Source: Oreocharis arfaki (lineage: Eukaryota > Chordata > Aves > Passeriformes > Paramythiidae). From it: a stretch of DNA of 64,000 nucleotides. The DNA lies in NCBI GenBank assembly GCA_013398015.1, contig VZRR01008219.1, positions 186,001-250,000 of the forward strand, in the 5' to 3' direction. The position numbers were made by a program, and so were the translations under genes. The notes beneath the pieces were generated by a model, which ran no database searches, had not been told where the DNA came from, and saw nothing but the letters and a program-made list of their open reading frames with translations. This document shows, in pieces, positions 1-12,997 of this stretch; within the stretch, counting starts at the first letter, position 1, and every line of letters starts with the position of its first letter.

Positions 1-750
1 GTAATACCTAACGAAAATGGCCAACAAAATAGGTACCTTGCTATTTAAAGCCACGTAGGGAATGTGTGGGAGAAGCTGACAACACTGCCACAGCTACCTG
101 CAGCAAGGCAGGTATGGATGCAAAACACCTGCAAACAAACTCGATCCATTACTAAAGGAGAGTTTGACTTTCACTTAACTGAACACCACACACAGTCTGT
201 GCCCACACCTATTTCAATCCTACCTCGGGTCAGCCTGACAAGTGTTGGGTATGATGTCCACAGACACACAAATGACCACCCAGAGTGAACAAGAGCAGCT
301 TTCACCCTCTGTGACTGGAATGATCAGGCTGGATGGCTCACTCTTTCAGCAGTCTTTTCTACAGACAGAATGGAGCACAGAGAAACTTCCAGCACACTCC
401 TCTCGTGGCTTCCTTCACTGAACACAAGTAGTTACAACCCATTCATGGAAAAACAGCCCATGTCCATGCAAACAAAAACGAGTCTGTCCCAACTAGGCTA
501 CGCTCAACAACTGCAGTCAGTACTAAGGTGACCCTGGCAGGATTAAACTGGAGGCCTGCCACATCATTAGCTTTCATCAGATCAGTATTTGGCAGCAGAA
601 AAAGACAGATCATCTCTGGGGGAAAGGCATCTATGTTTCCTTTTCTCTTCTTGGTTAGGAAACTTGATTTGGCTGTTGATTAGGGAAGTACACCAATCCA
701 TATTGTTTAACACTCTTGCTTGAGGAATAGGTCAAACTAAGAAATTATGA

Positions 751-905
751 GTCACAGAACCACAGAATAATTAAGGTTGGAAAAAACCTCTGGAGATTGC
801 CTAGGTTGATCCCACTGCTCAAAGCAGAGTCAGCAAAAACAGGTTATTCAGGCCTGTGCCCAGTCGAGTTTTGAGTACCTCCAAGGATGGAGTCACAAGG
901 GATGC
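751..905 (-). repeat. CR1 LINE fragment (3' end), diverged
   Basis: The + strand shows a degraded CR1 tail in reverse complement: TCACAGAACCACAGAATAAT, then AAGGTTGGAAAAAACCTC, a short CTGCTCAAAGCAG-type block and ACCTCCAAGGATGGAGTCAC. These match the order of the blocks in the last 150 bp of CR1. It is more diverged than the copy at 12.5 kb. Confidence 0.8.
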
Positions 906-3900
906 TTTAAGGCTAACATCATATCTCTTACAACAGACAGACCTGCATATTTAACCTCCAGGCAGATTAATTTTTATGTAACCAAGCAATACAAGAAAGG
1001 ATAGATACTCAAGTCCCAGCACACATCACCCTAAAAGGTAAAGTCAAGGGTGCCAAAAGCAGCAAGTCACTTTTTCCCCTATATTCATGAAACTCGTAAG
1101 GTCCTCAGATTTCCTCCTTACCCTGAAAGAAACTCAAGTGTTTATTCCCAGGCCTAATGGAACATTAAACAAAAAAAAGCTTAACCCACAAAGATAACAC
1201 ATGAAACTTCTCTAGTAGATGGCACTGAAGCTGTGAATCCCATTTTACATTATACTTCCTAAACAAAGGCAAGATGTAGTGCAAGGGTTTAACTAAACTG
1301 CCTCCTCTCTCCTTGAAAATAGTTCTTCCTGGTTAAGTTTGGTGACATCTGAATTTGCAGTAAACAAGCACTGCCAGAATCAAAAATAACATTTACGAGA
1401 ACCTCAATAAGTGATTGAGTGTCATGTTGGTCAAGATGTTGACCCAGAACACGTGAGTTTCTTACAAGCTGCAGTAGGAAAGAGGTACACTAATGACATC
1501 AAAATGGATATTCACACCTAATAGCAAAAAAATTAGAGATCAAAAAATCCATGCTATGTTTTCCAAGGGCAGAGTGCAATTCCTGGCAATGAGGCAACAA
1601 GGAATAGCTATGCAGCTGGGCAACTGAACCACAAGGTTTTAAATAGATAGTTCAAAGCCAAAGATAACTCTCTTATCCTGTGCTGTCTGTGTTACAAGGC
1701 TGTGAGGAAAGATAACAATGTACAGAGAAGAATCAAAAATACATCACTTCAGTTTTAAATTATCTACCTTTGCCTTTACAAAACCACTTTTTGGATTACT
1801 TGCAATGTGTCAACATGATTTAAAACAGTAGCTGTCTGTCGAATCCAAAGACCCCCGGTTCAGTTCTGGTGTAATCAAGAGTCTTTAGTCCTTGCAGGAC
1901 TGCCATTTTAATTTTGACATGAACTCGCTCAATAAAATAAGGTTCACCTCTGGGATGAGAAGCTGTTTCCTGTCTCAGTTCATGGGAGCTACTTAGAAGT
2001 ATCTGGGGAAAAAAGTGATTTTTCTAGGAAAGAAAAGGTCGCTCATGGAGGAAGACAGGTTAAGAAACCAGCAGAGCAGGTTGACCCTACAAAGAGCAGA
2101 TTTTAAAAAAAACCTTATTTAGTGGGAATCTATTACACCCATGCATGTGGGACTGGAGAACCTCCAGCAGGTCAACCCTCTTACACCCAGGGTCCCTCTT
2201 TCCTCATCCCCTAATAGGAGGGTCTGGAGACAGGATTTGAGGAGATTACCAGGTCAAAGCTGGAAGTGTGCTCCCGCCAGCAGTCTAAAAGTGAAGTTAA
2301 TCACCTCAGCACTTACAAAGGGGCAAAGGCCTAGGAAAGACTGAGCAAGACTGCTCCCAGCATCTGGCCTGAAACCAATCACGAGCTGTGTAAATGCCAA
2401 GCCCCATCCTGTGGGCAAACAAGTCCTGAGCAATGGTTACTTCAAGTAACAGATGCTGGGTGATAGAGAACACACTCCTTTACACTGTTCCACACAGAAC
2501 ATTCCAGCAAGTCTCACTGGAACACTGAAGCTCTCCAGTCAAAGGTCTACACTAGAAAGAACTTTTGTTAAAAGAAAATAAGCAATAATTTGTGTGTGTT
2601 TATTTAGAAAACAACTACCTCCATTCAAATCCTGTGGCAAAGAGGGAAAGTGGCACTAAGTCTTTTCCAGGGAAAAAACTTCAGTCTAGACTTAGAAGTG
2701 GCTTAGTCTAGACATGGATACCACAAGCACTAAAAATGTGACAACTCTTCTGGTGTCCTCAGTGCACAGGACCAGTGTCTCCCACCTCAGAGCAGGCAGC
2801 CCAGGTGGGGTCCAAGGCTAAATTCAGCTACCACATTACATTACTATACCCTGTCATGGTGCAGACTTGCTCAAAAACCCAGGAATTTATGCTGTTTATG
2901 GAAGAAAATATCCCAGCCAACAACTTTTAGCCAAAACTTGAATCAAGTCTTTAGCCTAAAGAGGTCAGCTAGTGATTGTAGCAGTATTCACTGTGTTTCT
3001 TCTACATTTCATATGTATATATTCACCCTTCCCTTTGCATAAAAAGGAAAATATGAGATTCTATTTTTAAAAACAACCTTGTTTTCATTTAAAGAGAAAT
3101 CTGCACACATGCAGTTTCAATATCAAGTATCCCAGATTTTATGGGAAGTTTTTTCTTTAGTGACCTGGCTCCTCAAATAGTGAATCAAAAGCACATCCAA
3201 AGAAGACGTATTAGGGCTCTGCAAATTATTACTACAATCCTTAAAATTCAATTCTTCAAAGTCCATTTCAAACACAAACCCTTGATTATGGCTTTAAGAT
3301 TTTGGAAGGAATAGAAGTGCCTAATTTTAAAACTTGCTACCTTACCATTGCTAAGTTCATATCCCTTATTTCAATGCATTCTTGTGCTTTCCAGTTCACT
3401 GCTTAAAGAAAGAAAAAAAGGGTGCAGGTTTCTTTAGACATAAAAGACCAAAAATGCGCTTTCTAATTAAATTAATTCTTAATTAAAAACACTAAAAAAT
3501 TATTCCATATCTTGGTATCCCTAGTAATACTTCATAGATCACTATAACATGAAATTTTGAGATAAGGAAACCAAAACCGTTTTAATTCTCTTAAGGTTTG
3601 AATCTGCCACAAACAATGAGCAGGAAAAGCAACAGTTGGTGGTTTTCTTTTTTTTTTTCCCCTTTGTTTTTAGATCCTTCAGTGAAGAGGAAACCCTTTT
3701 AGAAAGAAGAGCTATTCCTGCCGTGCTACCTCTCCATTTCGAATTGCCAAGAACAGTGCAGGGAATAGTTTGGGGACAGAGGAATCTTCTTCCAAAAGTT
3801 TAAGGATGCTCTTCTTGGACTATTTCGGTTACCAATAATTGCACTGGAATGACACTGGAGATTCCAAAGGGAAAGCTGTTATCCATCACCAGCAAGTCAG

Positions 3901-4802
3901 CTAAGCTGAACTTTGCAAATATACCTCAGAACAATCAAGTGTTAAGACTTCTCCTACATTTGTAGTAGTGTGAGAACAGAACAAGGAACACAGTCTATTT
4001 AGGGGGTTTTTTTATGTCTTGATAAGTTTGCACTCTAAATTTCAAAATTTATTCCTGTCACTGAAGTGTACCTTTCTTAAAACTGAGCACTTTTAGACAC
4101 AACCTCAGTCAAAAATGACCAAGAGAAAATGCAGTACCTATGTCCAAAGAAATGCTAACAGACATTTCCACCTTGAGAAAGGCCAAAGACAACAAGCTTG
4201 TTCATCAAAACCAGTTCCTGAATTTTACAGCTTTCTCTTCCAGTCCTGTGGTTTCACTGGGTTTATTAAATCATATCAGCTGGTATTATTAAGTACTTGA
4301 TGATAATGCAGAAAGGAACAGCACTTCCGTGGTCGGAAATGCAGCCACACAACCTTCCTGTTAATGCATAACTGGAGGCTGTAACAGCAGATGCAACCAG
4401 GATCTCCACACATATAGATCCATACTTTGCTTAAAACTATTTATCTAGGATATCTATTTCATGCTACCACTGAAAGGTATTTGTTTCTCTTCCTACTGAT
4501 TTTGGAAATGACTTTCAACTGAAGACCATGCTGGAAACTGCCCTGCCTAACCAACCACAAGCAGCCTTCTCAGTCAGGTCAGAGATTTGACCTGACTCCC
4601 CACATGGCACAACTATCACAAGAGAAATGGAAGAGGAAAACAAACACAAGGTTTGTGGTGAGAGGAGATCCACCCCTCAGGCAATTGTGGGATCTTCAGC
4701 TGTTTTATGCAAATCATGAAGATACGTGTATCTTTATACCTTAGGGCAGAGGCTGTAAGAAATGTAACAAACCTCCCTTAGTTTTCAAAGTCAGTGAAAG
4801 TT

Positions 4803-4816
4803 AAAAAAAAAAAAAA
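4803..4816. repeat. Poly(A) run
   Basis: Fourteen consecutive A. No recognisable retroposon body lies upstream, so it is best treated as a simple mononucleotide tract. Confidence 0.9.
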
Positions 4817-7800
4817 TCAATGAGGTCTTCGCAGAAGAAAATATTTATGTCAGTATTTAAAAAATAAAATCTGCAGTTTCAATCACCTCCATATGACACG
4901 TCTGGGAAAACAAGTTCCTTTTTTTTGTTTGACTTTTTTTTAAAGTTGCTTTACCACTACGTTTAAACTAGAAATTGCATCAGCAAAGCCAAGAACCCAG
5001 CCTGCTTAACAGTCAAAGAAAGAATAAAAATTATTTGTCTGGATCTACCTATTAAACCTTCTGGATGCTTTAAGGACACACCTCTTTAAAAACGCAGACA
5101 TATTTCATCTTGCTTACCCCTTTAAGAAAGGCTCCAATTGCTCTTTTAACATCTCTATATTTAACTTCAGTTTTAAAAACCTGTAGATTTATCACTGCCT
5201 TTTTCTTGCACTCACAGTAGCTTCTACACTAAGCAGAATTTCGTTCCAGGATCTTAATTGTACTTTTTAGGGCTACTGCTAACTAGCTTCCAAAAAAATT
5301 CTGGAGAAACATCAGTTAGAGCAGTCCAAAGGGCTACCATCAGAAACTGTGACAAAGCAGTACAGAAAAGCTCATACCCACATCAGGGCTGTTGTGGAAC
5401 AGAGTCAAACTCAATGTTTGCTCTATTATCAACTTGGCACACTCAAGGGAAGTTGTGGAAGTCTGTTGTTCAGGTAATTTAAAATTAGACTACTTAAAAA
5501 AATAACAGGAGGAATAAACCTTAGCTGTCTAGATTATGTTTCCTATAATTTTGTGGGAAAATTATACAAATATCCACAGATTTATTTTTGTGCAAGGGTA
5601 ATAAGCTCGTGGGATGTAAATTACCATAAGGTTTGATGCTTAAGGACAGAACATCAGAAGAGCAATATTCTGCCAACTCTCCACGAGTGTTTTCAGAGCT
5701 CTTGGTCAAGTGCCTGAGAAAATACATTTATCTCACTGAGTTCACAGGTCAGCACCTGAGACATCTCAAGTGTCCCAAGACGTTCCCTCAAGCCCTCTTC
5801 CATACAGCTAGGGAACAAGACAAAAGACAGTCTTGATCCTGTTTCATCTGGAATCCTGACACAGGGAACATACACTATATCCGTGCCAAGTGACTGGCAT
5901 GTTTCCTTGCACAAATTTCAGATGGAGAGGCAGAGGTAAGCACAGAAGGAAAAAAAAAAAGCAGGTATACAAACAAGACAATTACAGCCCATCTGTAGTG
6001 GTAAACAATATATTGGGTGTACTGTAGCTTGGAAGAGATCAACCTTTAGGCTCTGGCACCTGCTCTATTTTACGTGTGATCACCTAATTATCCAAGAATT
6101 CAGAGCAACATTTCACAAGCTTTCATACTTTATTTGCACTAGAGATTTTCTCTCAACGAAAGAAAAAGTTGTAAGCTACCAATATGGCTCTGAATCAAAA
6201 ATATGGTCAAAAACCTAATTTCCACAAATTACTTTAATTCAGCTTGAAAACCTATCTGACTTACCATCTTCAGCTAGTAAGCTGCACAAAGAGCAGAGCT
6301 CCAGAGCATGCCTACTCTTCTGGAGTATGTTTTGTTCAGGAGAATGTAAACCATCTGTGAAGTTCTGTCTTTCATGGGGTGAAGTTGTACCACAGAGCTG
6401 CTAAAGATATCACAAGTATTATACATTTGCAAGGAAGCAGCTAATTAGGCCTTGCCTAAGCAGGCAGAAAGCAACCACAGCTTAAAAAACCACCATTTCT
6501 ACAATGGTTTTTCATCTTTCTTTCCAGAGCCAAAATACATAGTTCTCCAAATTCCCCAAAAGGTTATGACTAAACTAGACAACCCAGCTTGCATCTTACT
6601 TTTTCAAATCAGCAGGGATTTTCCTGTGGCATCAATAAATCTCAGCTATACAGGTAACAAGTGCACCCAAAGATACAGAAGGGAGATGTTTCAGAGGAAA
6701 AAGGAAGACAATTTTAGTTGGAAACAATTCTGCAGCCAAAAAAGCACATACTGTCCTCACTATAAAATCTATTTACTTTTCAAAGCAGCAAGATGAAAGA
6801 TTACTGAAAAAGTGCTGGACAAGATAAAGCAACAATTAGTTTCAATTAGTGTCATTCAGTTTGTGCTCAGTTTCAAGTCTTTTAACTCCACTTTTTTTAA
6901 TGCCCAGTTTTTGCCAGCTCACCACCATTTTAAAGGAGAGCTACAACAGGCTCCACAAAGCTTTCATTACGAGGATGTTTATTTGATTGCAACACAAAAT
7001 CTGTCTGTTTCCAAGCAATTCCTGAATTCTCAGCTGAGGCTGCTGTCACTTACGTGGTGCAGCACAGCAAGCTGCTCCTGCATTTTTGCTGCCTTACTTC
7101 ACTGTTCCTCTAGAACAAGAGCACATATCCTGCTGGCTTAACCTCCTGCCTTTCAATTCTGCACTCCAGGGAAATCGATGCATTTCAATTATGCACACTT
7201 ACGTCACCACCTACCATCCAGGCAGGACAGGCAGAGTTCAGCTCATCCATTAAACTATGCTCTCTTTGGCAGCCAGGGAAAGAGGTGCTGGTGGAAAGCA
7301 GGAATCTCATCTGTGTTTTGAAGGGCAAGGGTAAATCAGGTAGAACAGCAGGCAGTGGAATAGCAGCGAGGCAGGAGACTGAGCTGAAATTCTTGAAACA
7401 CACACAGACACTTCAGCAAAAACTGAATACTATCACCCTTTTGTGTCCCCATCACACACACACAGGGTGGTGGGCAGACAGAGCCCTGGTGATGTGGCAG
7501 ATGATTTCATGTCAGAGTATACACTGATTTCAAAGAAAATATCCAGAACTGTCATAAACTTTTTTAAAAAAGCATTTCTGACCACAATGTGGCAAGATGG
7601 GGATTAAAAGGGAGAAGACAAAAAAGCAGTTTTGTTTGAGAGCTATTTTAAGTTCACATCTCCAGGCAGAACAGCTTTTAGCATTGCTATCCTCAGTAAG
7701 AAGCTTCAGGGTCAGTTACTTTCATTTGTTGTTTCTTCCCTAAGGAATAACTAGGTTTGCACGAATAGAGCTGCCTAGCTTGGCTTAGGCCATGCACCTG

Positions 7801-9204
7801 GGGGGAGGTGAAAAAACACATAAGAGGGCTGGAAAAGACAACAAGAAAATTGCAATGCAAACACTGTTTACAAATGCTGCACCACACTAAGACAATTTCC
7901 TCAGCTGCTCAGGTAAACCATCACCTTAAACCCCACCCAATGGCTACCAGAGGTGGAAAAAAGCCTGGTACCATCTCATCCTTCACTCCAAGGGTAGGTG
8001 GAAGGGCAAGGATGTTCCATGCAAAGCTTCTAAGAGGCCAATGGAGGAGGTCTTTAGCTTTGCCCAGGAAATAAACACTCGGCTGTGGACTCCAGTAAAG
8101 GAAAGTCAGCCTCAATTTAACCACAGCAGAGCAGCACCTCTGATGAACGACACACATAAGCAAGAGCTAGACTGGACTCTGAAAAAGCCACTACAACCAA
8201 AAAGTGGTAATTTGGTACACAAAAAAAGGTGACAGAGTCAAAAGGAACTCAAGGGCTGCCTATTCTGACCACGAAAGCACAGCTTTGCTGCAGCCTGGTC
8301 TACGCAGCAATGTTACCATCACAGGTTTCTATTTTCATCTGGACAGTGAAAAAGTAGATTATATAGTTAGAAGTTTCTCACCACTTTACTGACTAGTTTT
8401 TCTTATTTGAAGTTCATGAAGGAATGTATAAACACTGCATTTATCAGCTCCACAAGCATGAGTGCTCAATACCTGTCACTCCCTGCATGCCTACTTCATT
8501 TCTTTACATTATCATTGACACCTATGCATTTCTTCGACTCCAAGTTTATTTGCAAGTACCATTTATGGTTGTTTTTCAGAAACCCGTGCCCTAAGAGCCT
8601 GACAGATTGCCAGCTCACTTCATTAAAAAACCTCCTGTGGCAAGAGCTTTCTTCCACTGCTGACCAAGGCTGTGTTTGAACTGGTGACCCTAAACCGAAG
8701 AACTTCGCATGTTGAATATCGGCTATGCCAAGCCAGCCTGCAACCCCTGAATACGGGGGATTCTTGAAATGGAACTTCTTCAACAGTGGCATCTGTTATT
8801 CCCCTACAAAAGCAGAAGAGCTAGTAAATATGCTTTTACAGTCATCTTTAAGCCTTTAGAAATTATTCTCCTTTCTTTGTCTTGACACGCCTTTCCTCCT
8901 CTTGAACATTCAGAATTTTCTATCACCCCAGCACATTTTAGAACACATTCTTTAATCCTTTTGTTGATTGACAACTTCACTTAAGATTTTATCTTCACCC
9001 TCTTAGGATTACTTATATAGTCGAACTTGGCTCTTCAAATAGCTTGTAAAGTGAGGCTTGAACAATAAGGGGTGGGAGAAATGAATTTAGCATCAGACAG
9101 ACAGAACAATTCTGGCTCCTAGGGTTGGGCAAGCCTTGGAAAAGACAAGGCTTTTTGCCATCATACTGCAGATCACCTACCAAATGATAACAGAAACGCC
9201 CCAC

Positions 9205-9276
9205 AAAACGTAACAAAAAAAACCCCCCAACAACTAAAAAGACCACAAAAAAAAAAAAAAAACCCAACCACTTTCA
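9205..9276. repeat. A/C-rich low-complexity tract with A16
   Basis: The stretch is dominated by A and C (ACAAAACG, A8, CCCCCC, CAACAACTAAAAAG) and contains a run of 16 A at 9247-9262. It resembles a smaller version of the tract at 47.3 kb. No retroposon body was recognised beside it. Confidence 0.8.
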
Positions 9277-12200
9277 GACCCAGTAACCACCCGGAAATGC
9301 AAAGGAACAGGCAACACCACAGAGCTGATAGCCTCCGCCCTTGCTACAGCAATAGAGCCTGCCAACCTGCTATTTATCAAGAATCCACAGCCACATGAGC
9401 TGGAAAATACTCCTCTCTTCAGACTCTGGTCAACTGTCCCAGCTCAGGTTAATACCAAAATCCCAGCCTGAAACACGCAGAACCTGTGACAGGCTTCACT
9501 ACACTGAGAATGTGACTAAAAAGGTGCTGCTTCAACACCTCATCAACTTAATACTTCTTTTAGGTCTAATATTACAATGTTGTAAGTCCATTAGCAGTAG
9601 CTGCTTTCATTAGCCTTTAAACAGTTTTTCCATGGCAGTATCTCTGATTTCTCTCTCTGCCCCAGTTTTCAAGCACTGGGGCACACAGCTGCCTCACAAT
9701 TTTCTGAGGATCACACAGGGAGAAAGACTAAGGACAATTAATAAAAACCAAACCACAACCCCACAATCCAAAAGGTTCTGCCAGCATAACACTGAAGAGT
9801 ATCCAAGTGTCAGAGAGTGGGCGCTCTGCTGCTCTCCTGGCTCAGGTTTTTGCCACAATGCCTGGTCACATGCTGAGCTCTGCAAATGCATATGGGAAAG
9901 CAAGTCCCTTCCTCGGACGTACCAAGCTCAACAGGACCTGCATCCATGACAGGCTTCCCAGAGGTCAGCACAAAAGCTTCCTCTTCTGTTGATGCACCTT
10001 GGATGCACAGAGATGGCAAGCCTTGGGTGTTATTAAGAGGGGAAGCTACAATTACCTTCATTCTCCTCCATTAAAGCTCTTAAGATGAATCATGTTGCAC
10101 CAGCACCTTTTTAACCACTCTGATGAGAGGCCTCCCCAAGCAGTGTTCACACATGGACCTGCTCCCTCCAAAGCTGCCATGCTACAAACCGTGAATTCCT
10201 CCTCTCCACAGCTGATGTGCTCCCAGCCTTGACAAAACAAAACGAGGGAAACACAAACCTTTCAAGTCTAATTTCTGAAGCCATTTAGACACTGAGAACA
10301 AAACTGTTTGATCAGCAACAAGCAGACAGGAATGCCTTGGTCCTGAAAAGACTCCGAAGGGAGAAGGAAACAGCACAAAGATCTGTTTCACTACTGCTGC
10401 TCAAGGACTTAAAGATAACTAACACATGAGCATGTCTCAATTTGTGGTACCTTACATGCCCTCTTGACCAATTCTTGACCCAGAAAAAAATACTCTAAAG
10501 GGACAGAGAGGAAACTACACGAATATTTACGCTCTTTAAGAACCATAATACGTGTATTGAAATATGCAATATATAAACAGTTTACTAAGGGTCAGATTTG
10601 GAGTGTTCCATTGTCCAGCCAAGTTTTTTTGTTTATAAACTATTACACGAATCAATCTTCTAAAAAACCTGTCGGCCTCCTGCTGAAAACAAGCGAAGTA
10701 TTAGTCCTTGAAATCTCACACAAGCGGTAATTATTTTTAGACTAAAGGATACTAAGTGAAGGTTATGAGGCGAGCAATGTCATTTGCAAATAAGCTCTCT
10801 GAAGCAGGAAACATCTGAATTTGGGCCTGTTGCTGTTCAAAACAAGTTATCTAGCATTTCTAGCCAAAGGCACAATTTATACACACAAAGGTGCTGGTTT
10901 CCAAAAACAAAACACAACTGCCACTCTTGAGTAGCTGTGACAGACACCGAGCCTCCAGAATATAGGACAGTGACAGAAGACAGACCCCGCTCCTGCCCAA
11001 TTTGAAGTTCAGAACCACTTGGGTACTCAGAACAGGAAACGGGAAAGGAGGCTACATCCAAAGCAAGAGGAAGCAAAAGGAGGGATGGCTTCTTTTCAAC
11101 AACAGACAGGTACAGCAACAATTTCAATCCATGTAACACAGCCACGGAGATTCACGTGAGCTCAAACACAGCCCTCAGCACAGACCAGTGAGGCAGCAGG
11201 AAGGAGGAATCAAATGGTTACACTGGACATACCTATTCCTCTTCCATCAAACAGACCAGTTCCCATCACTAGTGGTGCAAGTTAGGAGCAGTCAGAGTAT
11301 AGAAGGATGATGAGTTGCCCTGCTGTATTATGGACAATTTGAGATTCAAGGAATAAATATTGTTCTTTCCCAGCCTCCAAATTAGATTCCAGCGGAGGAA
11401 GAAAGACTGGCCTGCATACTCCACATTTTTGTGCCAGCAAGGAAGAACAGGTTAGTACAAGAGCCTCTGGAAAAATATCCTGTCAGAAGCTTCCCTGTAC
11501 AGGTCATTTCTGGGCTTGTTCTCTTATCCTAGACAAAAGCTGTTCCACATAGCTATGCTCATTTCACTGAAACAACTCTTTTGGGAGTGTGGGCAAACCT
11601 ATGAATATCAGAAGCGCTTTTTATGGGTAAGGGGATTTCCACCACCATCACCCATGTATATTTAGTTTTCAGATTACTGAACACATGAGCCTTTGGGTAC
11701 TTCATATTCAAAAGCAGTTATTTGTTTATTTCAAGTTCCAGCCTTTTTTGCTATTGTTATTGTGCCCCACATCCACTCCTTACCCTGACTACTTAGAGGA
11801 CTAAACACCAAATGCAGCAGCATTTACAAGACTTAGGATCTCGCCAGATCAGAGTTCTTCACATTTTATCACACACTATGTCTCCCAGCACATAAGCTTT
11901 TATGCAGGTCATAACCAGCTGCACTACTTTTCTAAACAATTGTTATTTAAGAAAAAATAATATCTGGTGATGTGTCCCAAGAAAGGCATAACAACTGCAG
12001 CTGTTGTTCATTTGAGACAAACTCAACTTCTTCTAGAGCTGAGGTCAGTACCTGGGCACCTCAAAACTCCTGAAAGGAAGAACTAAGCTGAGAGGCAACA
12101 GCTCTACCACATGGCTTTAAGACACAGCTTCAGTCTCTTCCCATCAGCCATGAGTATTTACATTCATGGCTCAGCATTTTCTTCAGTATGGTATCTCCAC

Positions 12201-12514
12201 ATCATACTAGATGACTTCTAGACTAAATACATTAGAACTGGAACCAAACTTTTTAGTCTTACAAATACTCTCTAACAACCAGAAGAATAACTGATTTTAC
12301 CCCACTACTCTCCATTCTAGAACAGTCTGAAACCATGACCAAATTTCTGAACCATCTAAGTTTCAAAGTTAACACACTTAGCTAGAAAAGATTTAGATTT
12401 TTTTAATCAATTTCTTCAACAAGAGACTTGTCATGATTTATAAGTCTTTGTACCAGTTGTGGTTACAAAGCTCTGCAAGACGGAAGAAGTGTTACAGTAA
12501 TAATGCTCGAAAAA

Positions 12515-12757
12515 CCATAGGATCATAGAATGGTTTGGGTTGGAAGGCACCTTAAAGATCAGCCAGTTCCAACTCCCCATCATAGGCAGAGACACCTTCC
12601 TCTAGACCAGGTTGCTCAAAGTCCCATCCAACCTGGCCTTGAACACCTCCAGGGATGGTGTACCCACAGGTTCCCCGGGCAACCTGTGCCAGTGCCTCAC
12701 CACCCTCACAGTAAAGATGTTTTTCTTAATATCAAATCTAAACCCTACTTGCACAGG
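12515..12757 (-). repeat. CR1 LINE fragment (3' end), well preserved
   Basis: This is the best-preserved CR1 tail in the window. It reads on the + strand as ATCATAGAATGGTTTGGGTT followed by GGAAGGCACCTTAAAGATCA, a GGTTGCTCAAAGTCCCATCC block, CTGGCCTTGAACACCTCCAG, CAACCTGTGCCAGTGCCTCA and a TTTTTCTTAATATC-type block. It is 5'-truncated and in minus orientation. Open frames over it are not genes. Confidence 0.95.
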
Positions 12758-12929
12758 AAAGGAAAAGATCTGCTGTCACTCCCCCACATCAGCCTGAGCC
12801 CAACTCCAGTCAGGAAGGAAAGAGCACCAGTGACCAGCAGACTTATCCAAGCTGTTCTCCTGGCCTATCTTTTCTGGTAATGTTACAAAGAGCCTCTTTG
12901 AACAGCCCAGCTTCCCTCTCCAGCTCCTC

Positions 12930-12997
12930 CCGAGGGCTGGAATTAGATGATCTTTCACATTGCTTCCAACCCAAAACCATTCTGTGATTTTATGAAT
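12930..12997 (+). repeat. CR1 3' tail in the opposite orientation
   Basis: GGGCTGGAATTAGATGATCT, then TTCCAACCCAAAACCATTCT and GTGATTTTATGAAT, reads as the sense 3' end of CR1. It faces the minus-strand CR1 about 175 bp to the left, so the two tails form an inverted pair. Only about 70 bp is clear; the sequence between them (12758-12929) may be a more diverged part of this element. Confidence 0.8.

Larger units (their letters stand above)
1..12514. other. Gene-free, probably intronic (minus-strand gene inferred)
   Basis: AT-rich sequence with one diverged CR1 (751-905) and simple A-rich tracts. The open frames are short, unrelated in composition and without a consistent splice framework. I see no coding exon on either strand, including none of the MICAL3 N-terminal monooxygenase exons. 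That it is an intron of MICAL3 is inferred only from the CpG island to the right and from vertebrate gene order. Confidence 0.45.

Noticed and set aside
12530..12880. 116-codon frame on the + strand
   Set aside because: It lies over an antisense CR1 tail, so the frame comes from the repeat.
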